Source of the DNA: Sipunculus nudus
Lineage: Eukaryota > Annelida > Sipuncula > Golfingiida > Sipunculidae
Length of the DNA stretch: 64,000 bases
Assembly (NCBI GenBank): GCA_026874595.1
Contig: CM049316.1
Span: 1,118,001 to 1,182,000, forward strand
Direction of reading: 5' to 3'
The notes below the pieces were generated by a model. It had not been told where the DNA came from and searched no databases. It worked only from the letters and a program-made list of their open reading frames with translations. The translations under genes were made by a program, and so were the position numbers. Positions 36,608 through 49,610 of this stretch are shown here, one piece after another (within the stretch, counting starts at the first letter, position 1; each line of letters opens with the position of its first letter).

Positions 36608-37375
36608 AAAAATCTCATAATGCTCATCCACTCCCACAGCATACAAAACACCCCCACAAGAATCAGAACCATTTAGGAACAGGCTGCAGCAGTGCTGGAT
36701 GAAGAGACCAGGAAACCTGGTCAGCACCTGCAGACAGGAAGAAATAAGAGCAGAAGACAATACAGCCAGGATGTTAAGGGTGACAGACAGGTTTCTGTAT
36801 TTTTGTTTTTGTAACCCTTACAGGCAAAAGACACAGGACAAAGATGTCTATAAAGAAATGTTGAGGCTCCATGTGAGCTGTCAATCTTTCAATGAGCCTA
36901 TCTACTGGTGACTAGTTTTACAAATTGGTTTCAAATCACCCCTGATGTTTAGCTCTAAAAAAACTAATATCATGTAACATACTCCAAACATTAACTACAA
37001 TTCCACCTATAATACAATCTCTTTGACTTGATTCATGAATGGTTTTGGTATATATATGACGTTCTGATGATCTTGAAATCATATTTTTCAGTGTCATCAC
37101 ATTCTTTGGCTTTTATCTTATTTTCTTGAGACAATCCAATTTTCCTTATCCCAAGCAGTTCTATCAATTTAGCAAATTGATGTTCTTCACATACTGTCCT
37201 TCAACATTTAATCTTTCTTTAGCCAATCATATAGTTTTCAGCAGCTGTTTGGTTTTCTTTAGATTTTCTTCATTCAAAAATATCAGCTATGCATGCCAGT
37301 AGTATATTGTATATTAGGTATCCATGTCAGAAGTATACACATTAAGAAATCTGTGGTTTTTACACTACAGATGGT
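36608..37375. other. Non-coding stretch
   Basis: AT-rich sequence without exon-like or repeat structure. Short frames on the plus strand (for example 36699-36911) show no recognisable features. Confidence 0.45.
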
Positions 37376-37500
37376 TTTTGAACTAAAGGTGGTTTTTGAA
37401 CTACAGGTGATTTCTGAACTACAGTTGGTTTTTCAACTACAGGTGGTTTCTGAACTACAGGTGGTTTCTGAACAACAGGTGATTTCTGAACTATAGTTGG
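37376..37500. repeat. 18-bp repeat around GAACTACAGGTGGTTTCT, about 7 copies
   Basis: GAACTACAGGTGGTTTCT and variants follow each other head to tail. The plus frame at 37293-37496 with repeated VV/ELQ is its translation. Confidence 0.8.
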
Positions 37501-37596
37501 TTATATTCATATTGCTGTACACATAAAGCTTTATTTGATATCTTATCATTTAAATATTTCCTCCTACATACCATTAACACCTAAGGTTAGCCATAC

Positions 37597-40500
37597 GTGA
37601 CCTCAGTACACATGAAGATTGTCAACAGATAAGTTTATAAGTGACCTCAGTACACATGAAGAATGTCAACAGATAAGTTTATAAGTGACCTCAGTACACA
37701 TGAAGAATGTCAACAGATAAGTTTATAAGTGACCTCAGTACACATGAAGAATGTCAACAGATAAGTTTATAAGTGACCTCAGTACACATGAAGAATGTCA
37801 ACAGATAAGTTTCTAAGTGACCTCAGTACACATGAAGAATGTCAACAGATAAGTTTATAAGTGACCTCAGTACACATGAAAAATGTCAACAGATAAGTTT
37901 ATAAGTGACCTCAGTACACATGAAGAATGTCAACAGATAAGTTTATAAGTGACCTCAGTACACATGAAAAATGTCAACAGATAAGTTTATAAGTGACCTC
38001 AGTACACATGAAGAATGTCAAGAGATAAGTTTATAAGTGACCTCAGTACACATGAAGAATGTCAACAGATAAGTTTATAAGTGACCTCAGTACACATGAA
38101 GAATGTCAAGAGATAAGTTTATAAGTGACCTCAGTACACATGAAGAATGTCAACAGATAAGTTTATAAGTGACCTCAGTACACATGAAGAATGTCAACAG
38201 ATAAGTTTATAAGTGACCTCAGTACACATGAAGAATGTCGAGAGAAAAGTTTATAAGTGACCTCAGTACACATGAAAAATGTCAACAGATAAGTTTATAA
38301 GTGACCTCAGTACACATGAAGAATGTCAACAGATAAGTTTATAAGTGACCTCAGTACACATGAAGAATGTCAACAGATAAGTTTTTAAGTGACCTCAGTA
38401 CACATGAAGAATGTCAAGAGATAAGTTTATAAGTGACCTCAGTACACATGAAGAATGTCAACAGATAAGTTTATAAGTGACCTCAGTACACATGAAAAAT
38501 GTCAACAGATAAGTTTATAAGTGACCTCAGTACACATGAAGAATGTCAACAGATAAGTTTATAAGTGACCTCAGTACACATGAAGAATGTCAACAGATAA
38601 GTTTATAAGTGACCTCAGTACACATGAAGAATGTCAAGAGATAAGTTTATAAGTGACCTCAGTACACATGAAGAATGTCAACAGATAAGTTTATAAGTGA
38701 CCTCAGTACACATGAAGAATGTCAACAGATAAGTTTATAAGTGACCTCAGTACACATGAAGAATGTCAACAGATAAGTTTATAAGTGACCTCAGTACACA
38801 TGAAGAATGTCAAGAGATAAGTTTATAAGTGACCTCAGTACACATGAAGAATGTCAAGAGATAAGTTTATAAGTGACCTCAGTACACATGAAGAATGTCA
38901 ACAGATAAGTTTATAAGTGACCTCAGTACACATGAAGAATGTCAAGAGATAAGTTTATAAGTGACCTCAGTACACATGAAGAATGTCAACAGATAAGTTT
39001 ATAAGTGACCTCAGTACACATGAAGAATGTCAACAGATAAGTTTATAAGTGACCTCAGTACACATGAAGAATGTAAACAGATAAGTTTATAAGTGACCTC
39101 AGTACACATGAAGAATGTCAACAGATAAGTTTATAAGTGACCTCAGTACACATGAAGAATGTCAACAGATAAGTTTATAAGTGACCTCAGTACACATGAA
39201 GAATGTAAACAGATAAGTTTATAAGTGACCTCAGTACACATGAAGAATGTAAACAGATAAGTTTATAAGTGACCTCAGTACACATGAAGAATGTCAACAA
39301 ATAAGTTTATAAGTGACCTCAGTACACATGAAGAATGTCAACAGATAAGTTTATAAGTGACCTCAGTACACATGAAGAATGTAAACAGATAAGTTTATAA
39401 GTGACCTCAGTACACATGAAGAATGTCAACAGATAAGTTTATAAGTGACCTCAGTACACATGAAGAATGTCAACAGATAAGTTTATAAGTGACCTCAGTA
39501 CACATGAAGATTGTCAACAGATAAGTTTATAAGTGACCTCAGTACACATGAAGAATGTCAAGAGATAAGTTTATAAGTGACCTCAGTACACATGAAGAAT
39601 GTCAACAGATAAGTTTATAAGTGACCTCAGTACACATGAAGATTGTCAACAGATAAGTTTATAAGTGACCTCAGTACACATGGAGAATGTCAACAGATAA
39701 GTTTATAAGTGACCTCAGTACACATGAAGAATGTCAACAGATAAGTTTATAAGTGACCTCAGTACACATGAAGAATGTCAACAGATAAGTTTATAAGTGA
39801 CCTCAGTACACATGAAGAATGTCAACAGATAAGTTTATAAGTGACCTCAGTACACATGAAGAATGTCAAGAGATAAGTTTATAAGTGACCTCAGTACACA
39901 TGAAGAATGTCAACAGATAAGTTTATAAGTGACCTCAGTACACATGAAGAATGTCAACAGATAAGTTTATAAGTGACCTCAGTACACATGAAGAATGTCA
40001 ACAGATAAGTTTATAAGTGACCTCAGTACACATGAAGAATGTCAACAGATAAGTTTATAAGTGACCTCAGTACACATGAAGAATGTCAACAGATAAGTTT
40101 ATAAGTGACCTCAGTACACATGAAGAATGTCAACAGATAAGTTTATAAGTGACCTCAGTACACATGAAGAATGTCAACAGATAAGTTTATAAGTGACCTC
40201 AGTACACATGAAGAATGTAAACAGATAAGTTTATAAGTGACCTCAGTACACATGAAGAATGTCAACAGATAAGTTTATAAGTGACCTCAGTACACATGAA
40301 GAATGTCAACAGATAAGTTTATAAGTGACCTCAGTACACATGAAGAATGTCAACAGATAAGTTTATAAGTGACCTCAGTACACATGAAGAATGTCAACAG
40401 ATAAGTTTATAAGTGACCTCAGTACACATGAAGAATGTCAACAGATAAGTTTATAAGTGACCTCAGTACACATGAAAAATGTCAACAGATAAGTTTATAA

Positions 40501-41427
40501 GTGACCTCAGTACACATGAAGAATGTCAAGAGAAAAGTTTATAAGTGACCTCAGTACACATGAAGAATGTCAACAGATAAGTTTATAAGTGACCTCAGTA
40601 CACATGAAGAATGTCAACAGATAAGTTTATAAGTGACCTCAGTACACATGAAGAATGTCAAGAGATAAGTTTATAAGTGACCTCAGTACACATGAAGATT
40701 GTCAACAGATAAGTTTATAAGTGACCTCAGTACACATGAAGAATGTCAACAGATAAGTTTATAAGTGACCTCAGTACACATGAAGAATGTCAACAGATAA
40801 GTTTATAAGTGACCTCAGTACACATGAAGTATGTCAACAGATAAGTTTATAAGTGACCTCAGTACACATGAAGAATGTCAAGAGATAAGTTTATAAGTGA
40901 CCTCAGTACACATGAAGAATGTCAAGAGATAAGTTTATAAGTGACCTCAGTACACATGAAGAATGTCAACAGATAAGTTTATAAGTGACCTCAGTACACA
41001 TGAAGAATGTCAACAGATAAGTTTATAAGTGACCTCAGTACACATGAAGAATGTCAAGAGATAAGTTTATAAGTGACCTCAGTACACATGAAGAATGTCA
41101 ACAGATAAGTTTATAAGTGACCTCAGTACACATGAAGAATGTCAACAGATAAGTTTATAAGTGACCTCAGTACACATGAAGAATGTCAACAGATAAGTTT
41201 ATAAGTGACCTCAGTACACATGAAAAATGTCAACAGATAAGTTTATAAGTGACCTCAGTACACATGAAGAATGTCAACAGATAAGTTTATAAGTGACCTC
41301 AGTACACATGAAAAATGTCAACAGATAAGTTTATAAGTGACCTCAGTACACATGAAAAATGTCAACAGATAAGTTTATAAGTGACCTCAGTACACATGAA
41401 GAATGTCAACAGATAAGTTTATAAGTG
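37597..41427. repeat. 44-bp minisatellite, about 87 nearly identical copies
   Basis: The unit joins GTGACCTCAGTACACATGAA and GAATGTCAACAGATAAGTTT with ATAA. It runs for 3.83 kb with almost no length variation. Most variation is at three sites (GAAGAA/GAAAAA, TCAACAG/TCAAGAG and TCAAC/TAAAC). This is the most homogeneous array in the window, suggesting recent expansion or conversion. No open frame spans it. Confidence 0.95.
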
Positions 41428-42033
41428 ATGGCTGGTTTCTGTCAGTCATTTCACATTTTGTCAGTTTATTTGTAGAGCTGGAGCTATAGTAGGTTTATTT
41501 TTCTCACTGGGACCATATTTCATGGTTGTGTGTAATCATTCCTAGTCATTTTAGAGTGAAACCAGCAAATGAGACTTCAGAATGACAAAAACCATTTTAC
41601 CCTCAAAAAAGCATGTTAATAAAACTGGCACCAGTCAAGTCTACATTCACAGGAAAAACTATAAACTTTGTATAAGAGAATAAAAAAAGTTCTCTTATGA
41701 AGGTAAAACCACATATCACATGTCGGGATACGATGTAGTGGATTCTTAATGATGTCCAGTAACCATCAACATGGCAGTTAGAAATCAAAATAGATGGAGA
41801 GCCGTTAGTGCTAATGGCAAACTCAGCTCAAGTTGATGAAGAAGCCTAATACTGTCATACTTCATAGTGATTTGTTCTGGTGTAAGCATGGAATGCCCAC
41901 TATTAAACATTATGAAAAATATACTCAGAATTAACAAATTTAATGTGTTAGCATTTATATTAGCAACTAAAGTAATGTAAATGCATCCTAAAGCAAAACA
42001 TACAAACAAATTATGGACAGTTATTGCTAATGA
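41428..42033. other. Non-coding stretch
   Basis: Unique AT-rich sequence between the 44-bp array and the family-D repeat. Minus-strand frames at 41603-41788 and 41785-42048 are hydrophobic but short, without a recognised family or splice context. Confidence 0.4.
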
Positions 42034-44850
42034 TGTGAAGGCAATCAAGTGTTCTCTTTATATAGATTTATCTGAAGGAAAGTGGAAAAGACCCTTTTTG
42101 ATCACAGTAAGTAGATAAACAGAGGTGGCCAACCTGCAAGCTTAAATCACTTGCCAGTTATGTGATCACTATGTCTAACTAGGGGCCTGTGGGTCATGGT
42201 GCTCAGCTGAAAATAAATTCTGAAAGTATTTGGATAAGATCCTAGTGGTTGTGTTGACTGTGCACTTTTATGGACTACAAGAAAGATGCAGGAGCCTTTC
42301 ATGATCACAAACATGTATTTGTAAAAGTTTCAGTATTTCAACTAATTGACTGTAATATGCATGTAAATATATCCACTAGGAACATACGAAACCCTGAAAA
42401 TTATAGAATAATGGACATCAGCTGAGCATAATTATACACATTTAATTTATTACTGAAATAAAATGCTGTAAAAATTAAAATTTTCCATTTTCAAATGAGC
42501 ATAAACTTAATAAGCAAGTTTAAACAAGCCAATTTGGTATACCCTGCATCTGCCCTGTGTAATAATATATGAAACTTGTAGCCTACACCATTTAATGATT
42601 CAATATGCAAAAAATATTAGTAAATAGCATATCCATATTTTGCATGAATAGTTTTTATCATATTCAATTTTTTTTAATTTTCAAAATTTGCAAATTTGCA
42701 TTAAAAAAATTATGAAAATATAAGTTAATTCAGAATTGTTAGATGCATAATTATTTATCCTTAGTTTGGCTCAAACCAAGTCAAATTATGCATAAATTAT
42801 GTATATTTTATTATTTAAATCACAAATTGTTCAAACTGAACTTAAAAGATTTTTTTAAAAGAAAATATCACTTAAAAAACATAATGCCACAACATTGCAT
42901 CATCAATACTATACTTTGAATCATAATTCTAAAAAAGGTTTTGTATTCTGGAGTTTTCAGTACATGCTTAATAATATTAATTAAATAAAAGATAAATTAA
43001 AAATTCCCTTTTCAAATCAGGTATACATACTGTTGGTTGGATGAGGGAGAAACAATATCATTATGCTAATTACTATCTCGACAAAAATTTAATACTGAAA
43101 TAAATATCCAACTTCACACATGTTAAAAAGAACCCAAAGTTTTTACTCTTCTGAAGTAATGTTATGAACATCCACATTTTTATAGCAATATCTCACTTTG
43201 TGGACACAATCAAATGTGCACATTAATCAATGTAACCCCTTGTGATAAATATGAAATCCAAATGTGGCAAAAGTCTAGAATAAGAATAAATCAAATACAG
43301 AAAATCATAATATTCATCTAGTTTCATCTATTCATGCATCCTGTCCAAGAGGGGGGGGGGGGGGGGATGGGCAGGGAGCCTGGCTAAGCTGAGTCAAGGG
43401 AAATGCCTGGAGTGAAACAATTACAGAACAAATGTGAGGGCTGCACCTCTCACTGCAGACCACCAGACTGGGATGGCTTGATGTAAACAAAACTTGACAT
43501 AGTGCATGAAAACTTGAATAAAAATACCCTTTTTAAAAAAATTCTTTCAAATTTCAGATTTTATTAGCTATAAAATCTGTCCATCATGAGAAAATAAAAA
43601 CAAAAGTACATACAGGAAAAAAATGTGCTATTGTCAAAGTTGGGCAAAATTTAAGGCAATGATTTAACATTTATGCTAATTACCTGAAAAATTTACAAAA
43701 TTTTGATTTGCTTTCTGGTATACAATTAAATTAAGTTGAATATAGATATACACTTGAAAAAAGCTCTCTAGCTAAACAGATTATCATGTTAAGTGAGTAA
43801 AAATATTTCCTGATTTTTGACAAAGTGCATAATGTTCAGACCCATAACTTAAAAAGATTTATGCAAAATTGACCTAATTTCTGGCAGGTACATAGGAAAT
43901 ATATGCAGGAATGGTGATATCAAATATGAATAGATTAAAAACAGTGGTTTTTATAGTGGGCAGTTTGGAAGTGTAACAATAGGTGTTTACTGGAAAACAG
44001 AGGCTTCCCTTAATTTCTCAATGCAATGAAGTCACAGTGACCCAGTATCAGGTTTGGTAGGAAAACTAAGGGATATCTAATTCTATGCCGAATTTTGGAC
44101 TGTAGGTCTAACCATATGCACTCTTAATGGACGTCCAACAAGATGGAGGGACGGCCGGATGATGGACAAAGGACCATTACTACAGCTCAGATAACTTATA
44201 GTCAGCTGAGCAAAAAATCTTGGGAATGATTGGTGTAGTGGTTTATGAGATAAAAGGTAAAAGATTTTGGATCATTTATGTAAACATATTAAATCAGGAA
44301 ATTTTGCAATCATCGAAATTCTAAATCATGTAGAAAAATCAGTCTGAAAATATAATTCTATTTAATGTAGTATTAACTGAATTCCCCTAGCTTGAAGATA
44401 TGATTTCCAATGATGTGAAGGCTAAAGTGTTCTCATATAAAGAAATATTTCTTTTAAAAAAAGTGGAAAAGACCATTTTTGACCACAGAAAGTCAATAAA
44501 CAGAGGTGGCACCATCTGCAGGCTTATATAACATGCCAGTCATGTGATCACTGTCTAAAAAAAACTCGGGAATGATTGGTGTAGTGGTTTATGAGATAAA
44601 AGGTAAAATATTTTGCATCATATAAGTAAAAACATGTGAAATCAGCAAATTTAATGATCATCAAAATTCTAAATCCTGTGGAAACATCAGTGTGAAAATG
44701 ATTCTTTTTAATATAGTATTCACTGAATTCCCCAAGCTAAAAGATATGATTGCTATTGGTGTGAAGGCTCAAGTGTTTTCATATATAGATTTATCTGAAA
44801 TAAAGTGGAAAAGACAATAAACAGAGGTGGCACCACCTGCTAGTTACAAA
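42034..44850 (+). mobile_element. Family-D tandem element (345-bp units) split by A7
   Basis: GATGTGAAGGC...GTGTTCTC, AAAGTGGAAAAGACC and AACAGAGGTGGCACCATCTG occur at 42034-42180, 44410-44550 and 44755-44840. GGGAATGATTGGTGTAGTGG recurs at 44219 and 44568. The first unit is interrupted after GTGATCACTATGTCTAA by A7. Full ends are not defined. Confidence 0.55.
42181..44211 (+). mobile_element. Family-A element A7, G-tract core type, nested in family D
   Basis: The left end is AGGGGCCTGTGGGTCATGG then TGCTCAGCTGA. The right end is AGCTCAGATAAC...GTCAGCTGAGC followed by six A. A run of 16 G lies at 43351-43366. The right half shares CTAATTTCTGGCA and TTTCTCAA modules with A2 and A5. The left half is very AT-rich and unlike A5. 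Confidence 0.65.
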
Positions 44851-45699
44851 CAGACTCGGACCATTTAGTAGTCCTCCCTCCTTACATTGAGGACTATATA
44901 TTAATTATCATAGGTCACAATTTCAATTATTTCAAACTTTTTATCATTCTGATACGTAAAATAAGGGAAAAAGGATATATTTTAAACTAATGTTGCAAAT
45001 ATATATTTTACTCATTCTAGAGAATGTTCATATGGAGATTCCTGTAAAGGGACTTCAGAGAAAGGATAACATGATTGGACTTTCAGAAAATGTAGAGAGG
45101 TTTCTTGAAAATTGATACCCATGGGTCCCCAGAAAAGCTTAAAATATCCCTTTTCAAAATATATGGACAATTGGAAAATATTCTTCAGCAGTTCCTAAAA
45201 TTAACACTGATGCTTTGAAAATTCCTTTGAAACATTAAAACATCAGTCAGCTGTGTTATTTAGAATTATTGGCTTTCTGAACAATGCTCACTGCTGAATT
45301 ACAATATCTACTGCATGGCAAGAGCTGTAATTAAAACAATCCCATATTCTGGCTGTGCAGTTGTAAAGGAAATAACCCACTTGTGTCTTGTCAATAATTG
45401 AAGATTTCTGCTGTCACCAGCAAAACAGCGGATATAGTGCAGCCTCGTCTCATACATCTAAACATTCCCTCAGCTGCCACATAAGTCAAATTAGTCCTCC
45501 TCAACTGGACCATATAAACCAGGCTGTTCAAAGGCTGAGATAGTCTGACTCAAATCTGTCAGGGTGTTTGTAAGTTTATTTGCCATGAAATAATTTTTTT
45601 AGGTTGGTATATTGAAATATTATATTTACAATATATCATAATAACCGTTAATAAAAAAACTATTATTTGCCCTAAGTAAGCAGTTAAAAATAAATGTTT
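44851..45699. other. Non-coding stretch
   Basis: No tandem repeats, element ends or supportable exons were seen. CCCATGGGTCC near 45118 recalls a family-A start but lacks the rest. Confidence 0.45.
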
Positions 45700-47330
45700 C
45701 GCCCTTGTCAGGTGGTGACAGTTAGCCCTGTCAATAATTTTACTTCATCAGGCTGTGACAGATATTCCTCTCAATTGTTTTAGTTTGTTCGGTGGGTACA
45801 GATAGCCCTGTCAATCATTTGAGTACTGTCAGGTGGTGACAGATAGCCCTGTCAATCATTTTATTTCATCTGGCGGGGACAGATAGCTATGTAAATCATT
45901 TTAATTCTGTCAGGTGAGACAGATAGCCCTGTCCATCATTTTTATTTGTTAGGTGGTAACAGATAGCCCTGACTATCATTTGAGTTCTCACAGGTGGTAA
46001 CAGACAGCCCTGTCAATCATTTTAATTTATTAGGTGGTGACAGTTAGCCCTGACTATCATTTGAGTTCTCACAGGTGGGGACAGATAGCCCTTTCAATCG
46101 TTTTAGTTCATCAGGGGGGGACAGATCACTTTGTTAATCATTCTAATTCTGTCAGGTGGGACAGATAGCCCTGTAAATCATTTTAGTTCTGTCAGGTGGT
46201 GACAGATAGCCCTCTCAATCATTTTATTTTATCTGGCGGGGACAGATAGCTATGTAAATCATTTTAATTCTGTCAGGTGAGACAGATAGCCCTGTCAATC
46301 ATTTTAATTCTGGTAGGTGGTGACAGATAGCCTTGTCAATCTTTTTTATTTGTTAGATGGTAACAGATAGCCCTGACTATCATTTGAGTTCTCACAGTTG
46401 GTAACAGATAGCCCTGTCAATCATTTTAATTTATTAGGTAGTGGCAGTTAGCCCTGACTATCTGAGTTCTCACAAGTGGGGACAGATAGCCCTGTCAATC
46501 GTTTTAGTTCATCAGGGGGGGACAGATCACTTTGTTAATCATTTTAATTCTGTCAGGTGGGACAGATAGCCCTGTTAATCATTTTAGTTCTGTCAGGTGG
46601 TCATAGATAGCCCTGCAAATCATTTTAGTTCTATCAGATGGGACAAATAGCCCTGACTATCATTTTTGTTTTGTCAGGTAGGGACAGATAACCCTGTCAA
46701 TCATTTTAGCTCATCAGGTGGTCAAAGATAGCCCTGTCAATCATTTTAGTTCATCAGGTGGGGACAGATAGCCCTGTCAATCATGTTTGTTCTATCAGAT
46801 GCCATATGATCGCCCTGTCAATCATTTTAGTTCTGTCAGGTGGGGACAGATAGCCCTATCAATCGTTTTAGTTCATCAGGTGGGGACAGATAGCCATGAC
46901 AATCATTTTATTACATCAGGTGGTCATAGATAGCCCTGTCAATTGTTTTAGTTCATCAGGTGGTCATAGATAGCCCTGTCAATCAATTTAGTTCATCAGG
47001 TGGGGACAGATAGCCCTGTCAATCATTTTCGTTTATCAGGTGGTCATAGATAGCCCTGTCAATCATTTTAGTTCATCAGGTAGGTCAGATAGCCCTGTCA
47101 ATCATTTTAGTTCTGTCAGATGGGGACAGATAGCCCTGTCAATATTTCAGTTCATCAGGTGGAGACATAGCTTTTCATAATTTTAGTTGAGTCAGGTGGG
47201 ATAGATAGTCATGTAAATCATTTTAGTTCGTCTGGTGGGAACAGATAGACCAGTCAATCATTTTAGTTTTGTCAGGTGGTAACAGATAGCCCTGTCAATC
47301 ACTCTGGTTCAGTCAGATGGTGATAAGGTG
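45700..47330. repeat. 40-bp minisatellite, about 40 diverged copies
   Basis: The unit joins GTGGGGACAGATAGCCCTG with TCAATCATTTTAGTTCATCAG. Copies differ by small indels, substitutions and alternation of TTCATCAG and TTCTGTCAG. It is more diverged than the 44-bp array and so probably older. Confidence 0.85.
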
Positions 47331-48211
47331 GTGCTGTTTTGTCAAACTTGTAGGATGCAGTTATTTAGGCCTGATAAAGTTATACTGCTGCCCTCAGAGT
47401 TAGATATTCATCTGACAAAATACCAGATCGACTATGTGAGACCAAGGCTGACTAGAGTGAAAAACAAACACTTAAGTGATTAATTTGCAAACAATTCCTG
47501 GTACTCCTGCTGATTTCCTTTCATTGTATCTGATGTAGTTCTGTGGGCCTGAAATGATTATTTCAATTATACTTCAAGTTACCATTCCATTTTCTTCAAT
47601 AAAGAATGAGTGACCAAGTAAGTAATATGGTACATTCCTGAGCTGGCAGAGACCAATGAGAAAACAGTGTCATATTGATGAGCAATACAAACTTCATGAT
47701 ACAAGGACTATAAACATTTATAAACTATAACATTACCCTTTATAATTGGGCCTGAATAAACTAATTAATTTAAAATTAAGTACAAAACACATAGGTTCTG
47801 GCAGTATTTTTTTTATAATTCAAAGTGGATTTTTACTACTAAAGTAATAAGTATGGGATGGGGCGCTTCTGGGCAATGGTTAAATTTACAGACTGTCTGG
47901 CAAATATCTCTTAGGCACTATTTCTGTTTACTCAGTATTCAAATATTGACCATAAACAAGTGGCCAACCAATAGCCACAATCACCTTATCTTGAAGAATA
48001 CATAGACAAATCAAAATGCAATACTACATCATTTAAGAGGCTGCAATATGGTCTCATTGGAGTGATATGAAAAGTCATGTTAATCATGTTGGCAATGTTG
48101 GCACTTCTTGTTAGACACTAGAAATCTTATACAGCTATAATCTAAAATAAACAGATAAATCACCGTAATTGAACAATAACTGTTAACAGGAACATGGTGA
48201 CTATGTGACAG
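47331..48211. other. Non-coding stretch
   Basis: Unique AT-rich sequence; nothing supportable was seen. Confidence 0.45.
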
Positions 48212-49610
48212 TGCAGTCACTGGATTAGTCATAAACTTATATAAAACACTGATCAATAACAGAGATCCTCACTGGAGTAGTTATAAACTTATATAAAACA
48301 CTGATCAATCACACAGATCCTCATAGGAGTAGTTATAAACTTACATAAAACACTGATCGGTCATACAGATCCTCACAGGAGTAGTTATAAACTTACATAA
48401 AACACTGATCAATAACAGAGATCCTCACTGGAGTAGTTATAAACTTACATAAAACACTGATCAATCACACAGATCCTCACAGGAGTAGTTATAAACTTAC
48501 ATAAAACACTGATCGGTCATACAGATCCTCACAGGAGTAGTTATAAACTTATATAAAACACTGATCAATCACACAGATCCTCACAGGAGTAGTTATAAAC
48601 TTACATAAAACACTGATCAATCACACAGATCCTCACTGGAGTAGTTATAAACTTATATAAAACACTGATCAATAACAGAGATCCTCACTGGAGTAGTCAT
48701 AAACTTATATAAAACACTGATCAATAACAGAGATCCTCACTGGAGTAGTCATAAACTTATATAAAACACTGATCAATCACACAGATCCTCATAGGAGTAG
48801 TTATAAACTTACATAAAACACTGATCAATCACACAGATCCTCACTGGAGTAGTTATAAACTTACATAAAACACTGATCAATCACACAGATCCTCACAGGA
48901 GTAGTTATAAACTTACATAAAACACTGATCAATCACACAGATCCTCATAGGAGTAGTTAAAAACTTACATAAAAAACTGATCAATCACACAGATCCTCAC
49001 TGGAGTAGTCATAAACTTATATAAAACACTGATCAATAACAGAGATCCTCACTGGAGTAGTCATAAACTTATATAAAACACTGATCAATCACACAGATCC
49101 TCATAGGAGTAGTTATAAACTTACATAAAACACTGATCAATCACACAGATCCTCACTGGAGTAGTTATAAACTTACATAAAACACTGATCAATCACACAG
49201 ATCCTCACAGGAGTAGTTATAAACTTACATAAAACACTGATCAGTCATACAGATCCTCACTGGATTAGTCATAAACTTATATAAAACACTGATCAATCAC
49301 AAAGATCCTCACAGGAGTAGTTATAAACTTACATAAAACACTGATCAATCACACAGATCCTCATAGGAGTAGTTAAATAAACTTACATAAAACACTGATC
49401 GGTCATACAGATCCTCACAGGAGTAGTTATAAACTAACATGAAACACATATCAATCACCCAGATCCTCACTGGAGTAGTTCTTAAGTTATATAAAACACT
49501 GATCAATTACAGAGATCCTCACTGGAGTGGTTATAAATTTACATTAAACACTGATCAATTACACAGACACTTGCTGGAGTAGTAATAAACTTATATAAAA
49601 CTCATTACAC
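48212..49610. repeat. 52-bp minisatellite, about 26 copies
   Basis: The unit joins GGAGTAGTTATAAACTTACA, TAAAACACTGATCAATCACA and CAGATCCTCA. GGAGTAGT recurs at 48274, 48326 and 48378. Copies fall into types (CTGG/CATAAACTTATA and CAGG/TATAAACTTACA), and a six-unit block near 48726 recurs near 49037. On the minus strand most units contain TTTTATGTAAGTTTA, a good donor-site match. Confidence 0.85.
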
